DNA of 33,385 bases from Oscillospiraceae bacterium (GCA_031283835.1 JAITBA010000081.1:1-33385), one strand, 5' to 3'; shown: positions 8,580 through 17,054, counted from the first letter of the stretch. The notes: generated from the letters alone by a model not told the origin. Numbers and translations are program-made.

Positions 8580-8608
8580 TTGACAGAATCGAATTAAAAT
8601 AGTATAAT
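8580..8608 (+). promoter_or_regulatory. Consensus sigma-A promoter of phoH-ybeY
   Basis: TTGACA (8580-8585) and TATAAT (8603-8608) are both perfect matches and are separated by exactly 17 bp. The site is 41 bp upstream of the phoH ATG and is preceded by an A+T-rich tract (8555-8577) that could act as an UP element. A strong constitutive promoter is expected. Confidence 0.9.
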
Positions 8609-8648
8609 TTCATATAATTGCTTTTTTATTGCAGCCATCGGAGGTATT

Positions 8649-9626
8649 ATGACGGAAGAGCGCGTCCTCCCCATCGACCATATAGAAAACATCGTGCAGC
8701 TGTTTGGCAGCTTTGACGAAAACGTGAAGACCATCGAAGCGGCTTGCGGCGCTAGCATCCTTTGCCGCGGCAGTGAGCTGAAAATCATCGGCGAACCCGA
8801 AGCCGCAGACAAAGCGGCCCGTGCCGTCCAGGGTCTGCTCACCCTGATTCAAAAGGGCGAACCCCTCACCGACCAAAGCGTGCGCTACGTGCTCACGCTG
8901 GTGGAGGAAGGCGGCGACACCGCCGAAAAACTGGCCGCGCTCACCCACGGCAGTGTGTGCGTCACCGCCCAAGGCAAGCCTGTCAAGCCCAAAACCCTGG
9001 GCCAAAAAAAATACATCGAGGCCATCAAAAAAAACACCATCACCCTGGGGGTGGGGCCCGCGGGCACGGGCAAAACCTACCTAGCCGTGGCCATGGCCGT
9101 CACCGCCTTTCGCGCCAAAGAGGTCAGCCGCATCATCCTCACCCGCCCGGCTGTCGAAGCGGGCGAAAAACTGGGCTTTTTGCCCGGCGATTTGCAGCAA
9201 AAAGTCGATCCCTACCTGCGCCCGCTTTATGACGCGCTGTTCGAGATGATGGGCGCGGAGCAATTTGCCCGGCAGCAGGAGCGCGGCGCGATTGAAGTGG
9301 CCCCCCTGGCCTACATGCGTGGCCGCACCCTCGACGACAGCTTCATCCTCCTCGACGAGGCGCAAAACACCAGCATTGAGCAGATGAAGATGTTCCTCAC
9401 CCGCCTGGGCAACAACAGCAAAATCATCGTCACCGGCGATATCACGCAGATTGACCTGCCGGCAGGCAAACCCTCGGGCCTTGTGAACGCGGTGAAGGTG
9501 CTGCGGGGCGTGGAGGATATCGCCATCATCCGGTTTAACGAAAAAGACGTCGTGCGCCACCGTTTGGTGCAGGCGATCATTAAAGCCTACGAGAAAGAAG
9601 AGGTTCGCAAAACACATGGCAAATAA
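8649..9626 (+). CDS. phoH: PhoH-family ATPase
   Basis: This is a 325-residue cytoplasmic ATPase of the PhoH/YlaK-like family. The N-terminal 110 residues form a KH-like segment (SFDENVKTIEAACGASI). The P-loop NTPase core has Walker A GPAGTGKT (Lys142), the conserved LTRPAVEAGEKLGFLPGDLQQKVDPYLRPLYD, Walker B ILLDEAQN (about residue 230) and sensor-like KIIVTGDITQIDLP. Family members are linked to RNA metabolism, and in bacteria phoH is very often adjacent to ybeY, as here. ATG 8649 follows CGGAGGT. The stop overlaps the ybeY start by 11 nt, indicating a tight operon. The exact biochemical role of PhoH is not established. Confidence 0.95.
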   Translation: MTEERVLPIDHIENIVQLFGSFDENVKTIEAACGASILCRGSELKIIGEPEAADKAARAVQGLLTLIQKGEPLTDQSVRYVLTLVEEGGDTAEKLAALTHGSVCVTAQGKPVKPKTLGQKKYIEAIKKNTITLGVGPAGTGKTYLAVAMAVTAFRAKEVSRIILTRPAVEAGEKLGFLPGDLQQKVDPYLRPLYDALFEMMGAEQFARQQERGAIEVAPLAYMRGRTLDDSFILLDEAQNTSIEQMKMFLTRLGNNSKIIVTGDITQIDLPAGKPSGLVNAVKVLRGVEDIAIIRFNEKDVVRHRLVQAIIKAYEKEEVRKTHGK

Positions 9627-10119
9627 AATCAAGGTGATTATTTCTGACGACCAACAGGAGGTGCGCGTCCCCACGGGGATCCGTCTGCTGCTGCGCCGCG
9701 CGTGCACAGCTGTTTTGGCGCAAGAAAAATTCAAAGACCCGGCAGAAATCAGCGTGCGCTTTGTCGATCACGACGAAATCCGCTACCTAAACGCGCAGCA
9801 CCGCAACAAAGACGATGTGACCGACGTGCTCAGTTTTCCTCTGGGAGAAAACGGGCACTACGACACCAACCTCAGCACCGGCGCGAAGGTGCTGGGCGAT
9901 ATCGTGATTGACCTGCCCCGCGCGGCCGAGCAAGCCCGTCTCTACGGCCACACCCTTCAGCGGGAGCTGGCTTTTCTCACCGTGCACTCCATGCTGCACC
10001 TGCTGGGCTACAACCACGAGCAAAGCGGCATCGACAGCGTGCGCATGCGCGAGAAAGAGGAGGCTGTGCTTGCCCAACTGGGCCTGCCCCGCGGGCACAG
10101 CTACATCCTCGAGGAATAA
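9616..10119 (+). CDS. ybeY: Endoribonuclease / rRNA maturation factor YbeY
   Basis: The 167-residue metalloprotein has the signature HSMLHLLGYNHE, where His124, His128 and His134 are the zinc ligands, and the upstream RYLNAQHRNKDDVTDVLSFPL that is conserved in the family. YbeY acts in 16S rRNA 3'-end maturation and 70S ribosome quality control in the cytoplasm. The length matches the usual 150-170 residues. The start lies within the last codons of phoH, with AGAGG upstream, so expression is coupled. In many Firmicutes a diacylglycerol kinase, cdd or era gene follows; here a strong terminator ends the operon instead. Confidence 0.96.
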   Translation: MANKIKVIISDDQQEVRVPTGIRLLLRRACTAVLAQEKFKDPAEISVRFVDHDEIRYLNAQHRNKDDVTDVLSFPLGENGHYDTNLSTGAKVLGDIVIDLPRAAEQARLYGHTLQRELAFLTVHSMLHLLGYNHEQSGIDSVRMREKEEAVLAQLGLPRGHSYILEE

Positions 10120-10135
10120 TTTTGCACAAAAGCAG

Positions 10136-10174
10136 AACACACCCTGCCGGGTTCACCGGTGGGGTGTGTTTTTT
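10136..10174 (+). terminator. Rho-independent terminator of phoH-ybeY
   Basis: AACACACCC (10136-10144) pairs with GGGTGTGTT (10162-10170), with an inner CCGG/CCGG pairing, and the T-run continues to 10174. It is located 17 bp after the ybeY stop. Confidence 0.88.
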
Positions 10175-10239
10175 GTGCGCGGCGCTTCGTGCAACCGCAA
10201 CAATTTGCCGGATAAAATATATTTTCACATTTCCACAAC

Positions 10240-10272
10240 CCGACAAAATCCAGCCCTTTGTTTTTGTATAAT
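10240..10272 (+). promoter_or_regulatory. Candidate spoIIE promoter with 21-bp spacing and Spo0A-box-like site
   Basis: A perfect TATAAT (10267-10272) lies 135 bp upstream of spoIIE. No -35 sits at 17 bp, but CCGACA (10240-10245) lies 21 bp upstream. Known biology: the B. subtilis spoIIE promoter also has abnormal 21-bp spacing and is activated by Spo0A-P. On the minus strand the same place reads TTTTGTCGGG, a partial match to the Spo0A box TGTCGAA, and another partial match (TGACGGA, minus strand) lies near 10318-10327. The assignment is inference. Confidence 0.35.
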
Positions 10273-10406
10273 ACTACTATACCATACTAAATTTTTCGGT
10301 AAAATTTCCGTTTTGCTCCGTCAAACTATGCGCACGTGCGCAAGGTTTGGTTGGGGGCGCCATCAATTTTAAAAAAGCAGACTTGTGAATAGGGAAGGAT
10401 GAGAAA

Positions 10407-12857
10407 ATGGAACCGGTATCGACAAAGGCCGCAGGGCCGCGGTTGTTAGGGCGCATTCTGGAATGTATAAAAAACACACAAAAAGCAGAAAAGCAAACGC
10501 ACCGGCTGCGCAGTCTTGTGCTGCTTGCGGCGGCGGAGATGGGCGCGGCCGTTTTGGCGGGCTTGCTCACGCGGCCGGGGCTGGCGGGCGGGGCGTTTGC
10601 CCCGGCGGCACCCTTCGCTATGGCGCTGGCGGCGGCGGGCAGCGTGCGTTTTTTGGGCATGGAGGTTTTTGGCATAGCGGCGGGCAGCTTGCTGCTGCTG
10701 CCCTACCCGTCGTGCGTCACGGTGATGGCCGCAGGGGCGGCGGCGGGCCTGCTAAACCTTGCCTGCCGCAAATGCGGTGCCAAGCGCACGGTGGCCGCGC
10801 CCTTAAGCGCCTGCGTCTGCGCGGCGGCGGCGTCTGTGCTCTCGTTTGCCGCGGCCCCGCCGGCGCAAGAGATTGCCTGGGTGTTTGCGCTGTGCGGCGC
10901 GGCGCTGGCGGGCTGCATGGCCTATTTTATTGTCCAGGCCCAAGGCGTGCGCGGCGCGGGGCCGCGGGCTTTGCTCCCTCAAGATTGCGCGGCGCTGCTG
11001 CTGTGCTGCGGCATGTGCCTGAGCGCCTTCGGCGGTTATACCCTCGGTCTGTTTTGCCCGGCGCGTGTGGTGGGCGTGCTGCTGGTGCTGGCGGCGGCGT
11101 GCTGCTGGCGCGAAACCGGCGGCGCGGTGGCCGGGCTGTGCGTTGGCCTTTCGCTCACCCTTGCGGGGGGCGACCCTTCGTTTGCCGCCGTGTATGGCCT
11201 GGGCGGCCTGCTGGCCGGGTTCATGGGCTGTGCGGGCTTTCAACGTCGACGGCGGCGACCCAAAACCGACGCGATGGTGCGCACGACCCTCCCTGCGGCG
11301 GGCGGGTTTGCGCTGGCAAGCGTATTCTATGTTGCCTTGCGCGGTGCCGCCACGCCTGACCCTTCGGACGTTGTGATTTTTGCCCTCGAAACCCTGGGGG
11401 CCGTCGTCGTTTTTGCGGCTATCCCCGCGCGCGTGTGGAACACCTTGCGTGTTGCCGCCCAAAAAAACGCGCAAGTCGCCCTGCCGCCCGCCGAATCGCA
11501 GGCCAAGCTGCGGCTGGCGCAAACCGCCATGGCACTGCGGCGCGTGGGGGAATACATCAGCGAGGTTTCGGCAGGGCTCGAAAAATTAAGCGAGAACGAC
11601 AGCGCGCTCTTGTTTGCCGCGGCAAGGCAGCCCGTTTGCGACCGCTGCGAAGACCGTGACAAGTGCCAACAGCGCTTCACGGCCTTTGATGCCTGGGCGG
11701 CCAAAACCCTGCGCCGCAGCCGCGATGTCACCCAGGAAGAAATTGTGGACGCAAGGCACGCCTGCGGCATTCGCGCGCCCTGCAAGCAGCCCGAAGAGCT
11801 GCGGGCCGCGCTGGCGTGCGCCTGCAACGCAAACACCACCCCCGAAGCCCATAGCGTAGCGGAATCTCAGCTGCGCCAAATAGCGGCGGCGCAGTTCGAA
11901 ACCCTTGCGGCCTTGTTAGACGAGTTGGGCGCGCAACTGGAACAAAGTGCCGCCGCCGAAGACGAAATGGTGCAAACCGCCCTGCGCGTGCTGGAAGATC
12001 ACGGCTTTCGGGCGCAGGCCGTGGCCGCAACCCGTGGCACAACGCCACAAAACCCCGCCCACCTCGCAGCCGCCGTGCACCCGCGCGAACATCACAGCAC
12101 AAAAAAAACACTCGCAGCCGCCCTCACGCGCGCCACGGGCATTCCTTTTGCTCTTTCAAAAACCACGCCCCTGGCCGAAGGCATGCTGCTCACCTTCGCC
12201 CAAGCCCCGCGCTACCGGCTCGAAACCGGCGCGGTGCAAATGAGCTCCAGCGCTTCGGCCTACTGCGGCGATTATTTTGACTGCTTTGACGACGGCATGG
12301 GCCGCGAAGTGCTGGTTATCAGCGACGGCATGGGCACCGGCGGGCGCGCGGCAGTCGATTCTGCCCTGGCGGCGGAGGTGTTTGGTGCCTTGGCGCGCTG
12401 CGGCGTTGGTTTTAAAAACGCGGTGAACGTGGTCAACCAGGCCCTGCTGCTCAAAAGCTGTGACGAAACCCTCGCTACCCTCGATGTCGTCGGCGTTAAC
12501 CTCTACTCCGGCGAAGTCTCGTTCTGCAAAGCGGGCGGTTCCGTCTCGTTTTTGCGCCAGGGCGCCAAAGTCACGCGGCTCGAACTTAGCGCCCTCCCCG
12601 CGGGCATCCTGCGAACCATCTGCCCTGCCCAGGCCCAAACCACCCTTGCCCCCGGCGATATCCTTGTCATGGTTTCCGACGGCATGCTCTGTGGCGGCGA
12701 CGCATGGCTTTGCCAAGCGCTGGCCCGCTGGCCCGGCGGCACCATGCAAGCCCTAGCCGACCACCTTGCCGCCCTAGCCGTTGGTCAGCGTGAACAATCT
12801 GCCCGCGAAGACGACCTCACCGTTTTGTGCGCACTGCTGCTTCTTCAAAAAAACTAG
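10407..12857 (+). CDS. spoIIE: Stage II sporulation protein E, membrane-bound PP2C-type phosphatase
   Basis: SpoIIE (816 residues, about the usual length) dephosphorylates SpoIIAA to release sigma-F in the forespore and interacts with FtsZ at the polar septum. The N-terminal 330 residues hold many Ala/Gly/Leu-rich membrane spans. A central regulatory region includes CDRCEDRDKCQQ and coiled-coil-like stretches. The C-terminal PP2C/SpoIIE phosphatase domain (about residues 600-816) has GDYFDCF (about 615), VISDGMGTG (about 638) with metal-binding aspartates, and DILVMVSDGM near residue 755. ATG 10407 follows GGGAAGGATGAG. The stop TAG (12855-12857) uses the TA at the left edge of an inserted MITE plus its first G, so the gene end coincides with the element without loss of coding sequence. 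Presence of spoIIE implies a sporulating lineage. Confidence 0.95.
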   Translation: MEPVSTKAAGPRLLGRILECIKNTQKAEKQTHRLRSLVLLAAAEMGAAVLAGLLTRPGLAGGAFAPAAPFAMALAAAGSVRFLGMEVFGIAAGSLLLLPYPSCVTVMAAGAAAGLLNLACRKCGAKRTVAAPLSACVCAAAASVLSFAAAPPAQEIAWVFALCGAALAGCMAYFIVQAQGVRGAGPRALLPQDCAALLLCCGMCLSAFGGYTLGLFCPARVVGVLLVLAAACCWRETGGAVAGLCVGLSLTLAGGDPSFAAVYGLGGLLAGFMGCAGFQRRRRRPKTDAMVRTTLPAAGGFALASVFYVALRGAATPDPSDVVIFALETLGAVVVFAAIPARVWNTLRVAAQKNAQVALPPAESQAKLRLAQTAMALRRVGEYISEVSAGLEKLSENDSALLFAAARQPVCDRCEDRDKCQQRFTAFDAWAAKTLRRSRDVTQEEIVDARHACGIRAPCKQPEELRAALACACNANTTPEAHSVAESQLRQIAAAQFETLAALLDELGAQLEQSAAAEDEMVQTALRVLEDHGFRAQAVAATRGTTPQNPAHLAAAVHPREHHSTKKTLAAALTRATGIPFALSKTTPLAEGMLLTFAQAPRYRLETGAVQMSSSASAYCGDYFDCFDDGMGREVLVISDGMGTGGRAAVDSALAAEVFGALARCGVGFKNAVNVVNQALLLKSCDETLATLDVVGVNLYSGEVSFCKAGGSVSFLRQGAKVTRLELSALPAGILRTICPAQAQTTLAPGDILVMVSDGMLCGGDAWLCQALARWPGGTMQALADHLAALAVGQREQSAREDDLTVLCALLLLQKN

Positions 12858-13018
12858 GGCGTGTTGACACTACCCGAAATGTCCAGATTTTGAGCGGATT
12901 TTTTGCCGGGCAAGGCAATTTTTTTACAGTCATACTTTCGTATTACAAAAAAAATAACGCAGAACGGCGGAAAATCCGCCAGAAGATGGGCGTTGAGCGT
13001 TAGTGTCAACACGCCCTA
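12855..13018 (+). mobile_element. MITE-like element, copy 1 (164 bp including TA target duplication)
   Basis: Both ends carry a perfect 18-bp terminal inverted repeat: TAGGGCGTGTTGACACTA at the left and its reverse complement at the right, the outermost TA being a plausible target duplication. The interior has no gene but is rich in fold-back structure, including GGCGGAAAATCCGCC (12966-12980) and a central ATAC/GTAT hairpin. A second copy at 28277-28440 is the same length, in the same orientation, and differs at three positions. The element lies between spoIIE and the convergent gene ending at 13032. It carries no transposase, so it would need one supplied in trans. Confidence 0.85.
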
Positions 13019-13031
13019 GGTGCCGGCGGCG

Positions 13032-13424
13032 CTAGTCGCGCTTCGATTTTCCGTAGCCGTAGCCGCCGATGCCGCCCGCGAGCACACCGCCCGCGGCATA
13101 GAGGATTTTCTCAATCAAGTTGGGGTTATCGCGGAAGAGCACTAAGATGACCACGACAAGAATGGCCGCGACAACGCTGCCCGCAAACAGCAGCAGGTGG
13201 CGGGTCTGGGTTTCTTTGTGCTGGAACGCAATGCTTTTTTCTCTGATTTCCTGGTCCCGCGTAATATGTTCCCCGGTCACTTTGTCTGCCAGCGGAGAAC
13301 TGTTCATCCTGCCAAAGATCGCCATCATCGTCTGCGTTTTTTGAATCACTTCCGTTGGAATATCTTCTAGCACTTCGTTGGCTTCCCCCATCTCCTTGGA
13401 GATATCCGCTTCTGGTTCAGGCAT
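13032..13424 (-). CDS. Hypothetical small membrane protein
   Basis: The 130-residue product has an acidic, soluble N-terminal half (residues 1-75), a strong membrane span (LLLFAGSVVAAILVVVILVLF), a short loop (RDNPNLIEK) and a second, glycine-rich hydrophobic stretch (ILYAAGGVLAGGIGGYGYG) ending in KSKRD. That suggests a hairpin membrane anchor with a cytoplasmic N-domain. ATG 13424 is preferred over an upstream in-frame start because GGGAGGGG precedes it by about 8 nt. It overlaps the preceding minus-strand gene by 8 nt (ATGCCTGA). The topology resembles small phage- or plasmid-type membrane proteins such as DUF2335, but I cannot assign a family. Confidence 0.75.
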   Translation of the reverse strand: MPEPEADISKEMGEANEVLEDIPTEVIQKTQTMMAIFGRMNSSPLADKVTGEHITRDQEIREKSIAFQHKETQTRHLLLFAGSVVAAILVVVILVLFRDNPNLIEKILYAAGGVLAGGIGGYGYGKSKRD

Positions 13425-13722
13425 TGCGCCCCTCCCTCTTGCCGCCGTGTTTTTTTTCAATCTCCTCAAGATACGCCGCCATCAGGCAGCCCATAAGCAA
13501 GTTCTGCTGTTCTTGTTCGGCCAGCTTGCTTTTTGCCAGCGCAAGCTCCATGTTGTTGTTTGTTTGTTTGCCCTCCAGCCGCAGTTGCAGGTCAAACAAG
13601 CGCAATTCCAAGGGCTGCACAATGGTGTCCATTGCCTCGGAGGCAAGGATTTCTTTTTGCTTTTTTGCGCCGGGCCGCACCGCCATTGTTGTTGCGCGCA
13701 TGATTTTCCCTTCTCTTTTCAT
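13417..13722 (-). CDS. Hypothetical coiled-coil-like small protein
   Basis: The 101-residue protein is strongly helical in composition: a basic N-terminus (MKREGKIMRATTMAVRPGAKKQKE), then a charged region rich in Leu, Gln and Glu (PLELRLFDLQLRLEGKQTNNNMELALAKSKLAEQEQQN) that could form a coiled coil, and a basic end (KKHGGKREGRNA). There is no signal peptide or membrane span. ATG 13722 follows GGAGGT on the minus strand. Its stop overlaps the start of the next small membrane protein gene, so the two are probably translated as a pair and may form a complex. Not recognised. The 131-bp stretch upstream (13723-13853), below clpE, shows no other gene. Confidence 0.72.
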   Translation of the reverse strand: MKREGKIMRATTMAVRPGAKKQKEILASEAMDTIVQPLELRLFDLQLRLEGKQTNNNMELALAKSKLAEQEQQNLLMGCLMAAYLEEIEKKHGGKREGRNA

Positions 13723-13853
13723 CGGCACACACCTCCAAATTATACTATGCGCCAAACGCGGCAAAAGCCCCCCATTGGCACAAAGGTCTCGTGTGGCAGT
13801 TCCACATCATTTGCATTGTGTTTGCGGCCTTTGCCTGTGCCGCGTCAAAACCG

Positions 13854-16232
13854 CTATATTCCCGCAACAACCACACTGCCGTTCTCTTGGCTAAGCTGCA
13901 CGCTGTGCAGGTGCGCGTCGAGGTTTTCCACCAGCAGGGCGGTGATGGGGTCCTCCACCTGGCGGCGCAGCACGTTGCGCAGGTCGCGGGCCCCGCGGGT
14001 GCCGCCAAGCGCTTTGGCGGCCAGGGTCTGCACCGCTTCGGGGTCCCAGCCAAACACAATCCCTTTTTCGGCAAGAGAATCTTTCAGTTCCTGCAATTGC
14101 AGTGTGGCAATTTGCGCAAAGTCCTCTTGCGCAAGGTCGTGGAACACCACAATTTCGTCTACGCGGCCCAAAAATTCGGGTCGCAAAAATTCTTTCAGTG
14201 CCTTCATAGCGCGCTCTTGGGTGGCAGTCTCGCGGGTTTTGCCAAAGCCAAGGGCGTTTTCTTTGCGGTCGCTGCCCGCGTTGGAGGTCATAATGATCAC
14301 GGTGTTCTCGAACCCCACCTCGCGGCCCTGCGCGTCGTGAATACGGCCTTCGTCAAGAATTTGCAGCAGTATGTTCATAACATCGGGGTGGGCTTTTTCG
14401 ATTTCGTCAAACAGCACCACGCTGTAGGGCTTGCGGCGCACTTTCTCGGTGAGCTGCCCCGCCTCGTCGTAGCCCACATAGCCCGGCGGGGAGCCGATGA
14501 TGCGGCTGACCGCGTGCTTTTCCATAAATTCCGACATATCCAGGCGGATGAGGGTTTCGGGTTTGTCAAACAGCTCCGCGGCCAGGCGCTTGACCAGCTC
14601 CGTTTTGCCCACGCCCGTGGGGCCAACAAAGATGAACGACGCCGGGCGGCGCTGTGGGCTGAGCTGCACGCGGCTGCGTCGAATGGCCGCCGCCACCTTG
14701 GCCACGGCCTCGTTTTGCCCAATAATATGCGTGCGCAGCACGGTTTCGAGGTTTTGCAGGCGGCGGATATCGCTTTCGATCACTTTTTGCGCGGGAATGC
14801 CCGTCCACAGTTGAATCACACGGGCCAGGTCGTCTTCTGTGACAAGGTTGTTTGCCGCCAGAACCTTCAGGGTCGCCGCGTGGGTTTCTTCGCGAATCAT
14901 CTCGGAGCGGATGACCGAAATTTTTTCATAATCCACATCCCGCGCGTCCATTTGTTGCTGCTGTTCTTGCGCCAGCCTCGAAAGTTTGCGGCGCACTTTT
15001 TCCAGCTCGTCGATGGCGCTGTTGCGCAGGTTGGCGCAGGTGCAGGCCTCGTCCAGCAAGTCGATGGCTTTGTCGGGCAAAAACCGGTCGCTGATATACC
15101 GCTCGCTGAGCACCACAGCCTTGCGCACAAGGCCGTTGGTCACCTTCACTTTATGAAAGCTCTCGTAGTATTCTTTAATGCCCTCCAAAATTTTGCAGGT
15201 GTCGTCGACCGAAGGCTCTTCCACTTTTACGGGCTGCAATCGCCGCTCCAGCGCGGCGTCTTTTTCAATGTATTTCCGATATTCGGTGAAGGTTGTGGCC
15301 CCCACAATCTGCACTTCGCCCCGGCTCAGCGCGGGCTTGAGGATGTTTGCGGCGTTCATGCTGCCGTCGGCATCGCCCGCGCCCACAAGGGTGTGCACCT
15401 CGTCCACAAACAGGATGATATTCCCCAACGCCTTCACTTCTTCAATTAGGCCTTTGATTCGCGCCTCAAACTGCCCGCGAAACTGCGTGCCCGCCACCAG
15501 CGCGGTCATGTCGAGCAGGTGCACTTCTTTTTCGCTCAGGCGCGAGGGCACCGTGCCTTCGGCAATGCGCAGGGCAAGGCCTTCGGCAATGGCGGTTTTG
15601 CCCACGCCCGGCTCGCCAATGAGGCAGGGGTTGTTTTTGGTGCGGCGGCAAAGAATCTGCACCGTGCGATAAATCTCGTCTTCCCGGCCAATGACGGCGT
15701 CCAGTTGCCCGGTTCGCGCCTTTTCGGTCAGGTCCGCGCAAAACTGCGAAAGATATTTGCGGGCTTTCTCTTTTTTGCCTTTGCCCTTGCGCTCCCCGCG
15801 CCGTGGAGCCGAAACCGGCACAGCGTCGGGCGGCGGTTCTTCTTCGTCAATGTCAAAGTCGGCCGCGTCGTCTTTGCCTTCGCTTTCGGCGATAAAGCGC
15901 ATGGCCGCGCTGTCGTCAAAATCAGCGGCATCCATGGGTTCCCCCAGCTGGAACGCGCCCTCCACGGGGGTAAGCCCCGGCAGGTTCCGCATCATCTGCC
16001 GAAAGATCTCTTCGCCGCCGTTTTCAAATAGCGCCCCCATCTGCTCCCCGGCGTTTTCAAGCTCTTCCTCGGGCATGCCCATGTTGCGCAGCATGGCCTG
16101 CACCTGGCCAATATTCATCTCCATGGCGCACTGCAGACAATAGGCGGTCTGCGCCGCGCTTTGGTTCACCATGCGGTTGACAAAAAACATTGCGGGGCGC
16201 TTGTGGCAGCGCGAACATAGTAACTGGGACAT
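13854..16232 (-). CDS. clpE: ClpE-type ATP-dependent unfoldase with N-terminal zinc finger
   Basis: This 792-residue HSP100 AAA+ protein presents unfolded proteins to ClpP. In place of the ClpN double repeat it has a zinc finger with Cys6/Cys9 and Cys32/Cys35, the hallmark of ClpE. AAA-1 has Walker A GEPGVGKTA (Lys212) and Walker B ILFVDEVHTLVGAG. A coiled middle region follows (LSRLAQEQQQQMDARDVDY). AAA-2 has GPTGVGKTE (Lys543) and VVLFDEIEKAH, and a ClpP-docking LGF tripeptide occurs in NALGFGKTRE. The acidic and basic linker near residues 110-155 is low complexity. ATG 16232 follows AAAGG. No clear CtsR operator was seen upstream; the leader instead has tandem repeats (16285-16375). ClpC is the alternative annotation, but the N-terminus argues for ClpE. 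Confidence 0.88.
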   Translation of the reverse strand: MSQLLCSRCHKRPAMFFVNRMVNQSAAQTAYCLQCAMEMNIGQVQAMLRNMGMPEEELENAGEQMGALFENGGEEIFRQMMRNLPGLTPVEGAFQLGEPMDAADFDDSAAMRFIAESEGKDDAADFDIDEEEPPPDAVPVSAPRRGERKGKGKKEKARKYLSQFCADLTEKARTGQLDAVIGREDEIYRTVQILCRRTKNNPCLIGEPGVGKTAIAEGLALRIAEGTVPSRLSEKEVHLLDMTALVAGTQFRGQFEARIKGLIEEVKALGNIILFVDEVHTLVGAGDADGSMNAANILKPALSRGEVQIVGATTFTEYRKYIEKDAALERRLQPVKVEEPSVDDTCKILEGIKEYYESFHKVKVTNGLVRKAVVLSERYISDRFLPDKAIDLLDEACTCANLRNSAIDELEKVRRKLSRLAQEQQQQMDARDVDYEKISVIRSEMIREETHAATLKVLAANNLVTEDDLARVIQLWTGIPAQKVIESDIRRLQNLETVLRTHIIGQNEAVAKVAAAIRRSRVQLSPQRRPASFIFVGPTGVGKTELVKRLAAELFDKPETLIRLDMSEFMEKHAVSRIIGSPPGYVGYDEAGQLTEKVRRKPYSVVLFDEIEKAHPDVMNILLQILDEGRIHDAQGREVGFENTVIIMTSNAGSDRKENALGFGKTRETATQERAMKALKEFLRPEFLGRVDEIVVFHDLAQEDFAQIATLQLQELKDSLAEKGIVFGWDPEAVQTLAAKALGGTRGARDLRNVLRRQVEDPITALLVENLDAHLHSVQLSQENGSVVVAGI

Positions 16233-16284
16233 GAGTTTGCCTTTCGTTTGTCACTTGGGTAGTGGAAAAATTTTAAACTTTAAA

Positions 16285-16375
16285 CTTTTAAATTTTATAG
16301 CTGATGCAGTTGAAGAGTGCCTTTAAATTTTATAGCCGATGCAGTGGAAGCGCACCTTTCAGTTGAAGCGCGTGC
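16285..16375. repeat. Imperfect ~35-bp tandem repeat in the pgsA-clpE spacer
   Basis: Unit 1 (16285-16320) and unit 2 (16321-16355) share TTTAAATTTTATAGC and GATGCAGT with about five mismatches and one indel. A third, internally shortened unit (16356-16375) keeps CAGTTGAAGCG. The array fills most of the 183-bp gap between pgsA (start of gap 16415) and the clpE start. It may influence clpE expression through repeated TATAAA-like sequence on the minus strand, or be a passive duplication. Confidence 0.7.
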
Positions 16376-16415
16376 GAGGCTTTTTGCGGAGGATTTTCGC
16401 CTTTCCGCGTCGTGC

Positions 16416-17054
16416 CTACGCTTGCGCGTCCTTCTCTTTTCCAAATAGCTTCCGGTACGTATCCGGGAAGTAGCTGAAAAAGGCCACAAAGGTGAGCACC
16501 AGGTTGAGGACGACCAAAATTTGCACGGCGAGGGCGGGCAAAGACCACCACTTTGCCAGCACGCCCACTTCGGGCCCGGCAAGAAACAGCAGAACCATCA
16601 CGCTATAGAACACGGCCGTGGCGGCTTTGCCCCAAAATTCGGCGGCGGCGGGCCGTTTTTTTAGCAGCAGCATAAGCCCCGCAAAGGCCAACATAATCAC
16701 CTCTTTGGCAATAAACAGCAAAAACACCCAGGCAAAGGCGTGCATCCAGGGGTTTGACGCCGCGTCGGCGCCGCGAAACTTTAGGAACATCAGAACGGCC
16801 AAGGTGACCTGTGTGAGCTTGTCGGCTGTTGGATCGAGGATTTTGCCCAGGTCGCTCACCTGGTGGGTGCGGCGGGCGATTGTGCCGTCCAATTTATCCG
16901 AAAGCCCCGAAAGCGCCACCAGCACCAGCGCCAGCACCATGTGCCCCGGCGTCATATAGGCCCAGACAAACAACGGGATGATGAGAATACGCACGACAGA
17001 AATCACATTGGGGATGGTGAACACCCGGTTCCCGTTTTTGCTTTGCTCTGCCAT
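16416..17054 (-). CDS. pgsA: CDP-alcohol phosphatidyltransferase (phosphatidylglycerophosphate synthase type)
   Basis: The 212-residue integral membrane enzyme transfers a phosphatidyl group from CDP-diacylglycerol to an alcohol, most likely glycerol 3-phosphate, in the anionic phospholipid pathway. The full signature D-x2-DG-x2-AR-x8-G-x3-D-x3-D is present with Asp53, Asp56, Gly57, Ala60, Arg61, Gly70, Asp74 and Asp78. About six hydrophobic spans surround it. Length fits PgsA (180-220 residues); the family also contains cardiolipin and phosphatidylinositol-type synthases, so substrate is inferred. ATG 17054 follows AAAGGAGATG. It lies 45 nt after cvpA on the same strand, suggesting a cvpA-pgsA operon. 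Confidence 0.88.
   Translation of the reverse strand: MAEQSKNGNRVFTIPNVISVVRILIIPLFVWAYMTPGHMVLALVLVALSGLSDKLDGTIARRTHQVSDLGKILDPTADKLTQVTLAVLMFLKFRGADAASNPWMHAFAWVFLLFIAKEVIMLAFAGLMLLLKKRPAAAEFWGKAATAVFYSVMVLLFLAGPEVGVLAKWWSLPALAVQILVVLNLVLTFVAFFSYFPDTYRKLFGKEKDAQA

Noticed and set aside
13739..13744. Perfect TATAAT on the minus strand before the 101-aa gene
   Set aside because: The implied transcription start would fall inside the Shine-Dalgarno site at 13731-13736, so it cannot be the functional -10 of that gene as placed.
13791..15449. 552-codon plus-strand open frame opposite clpE
   Set aside because: It lies antisense to the clear ClpE gene, has a His/Arg-biased composition typical of the complement of G+C-rich coding DNA, and shows no domain or ribosome site.
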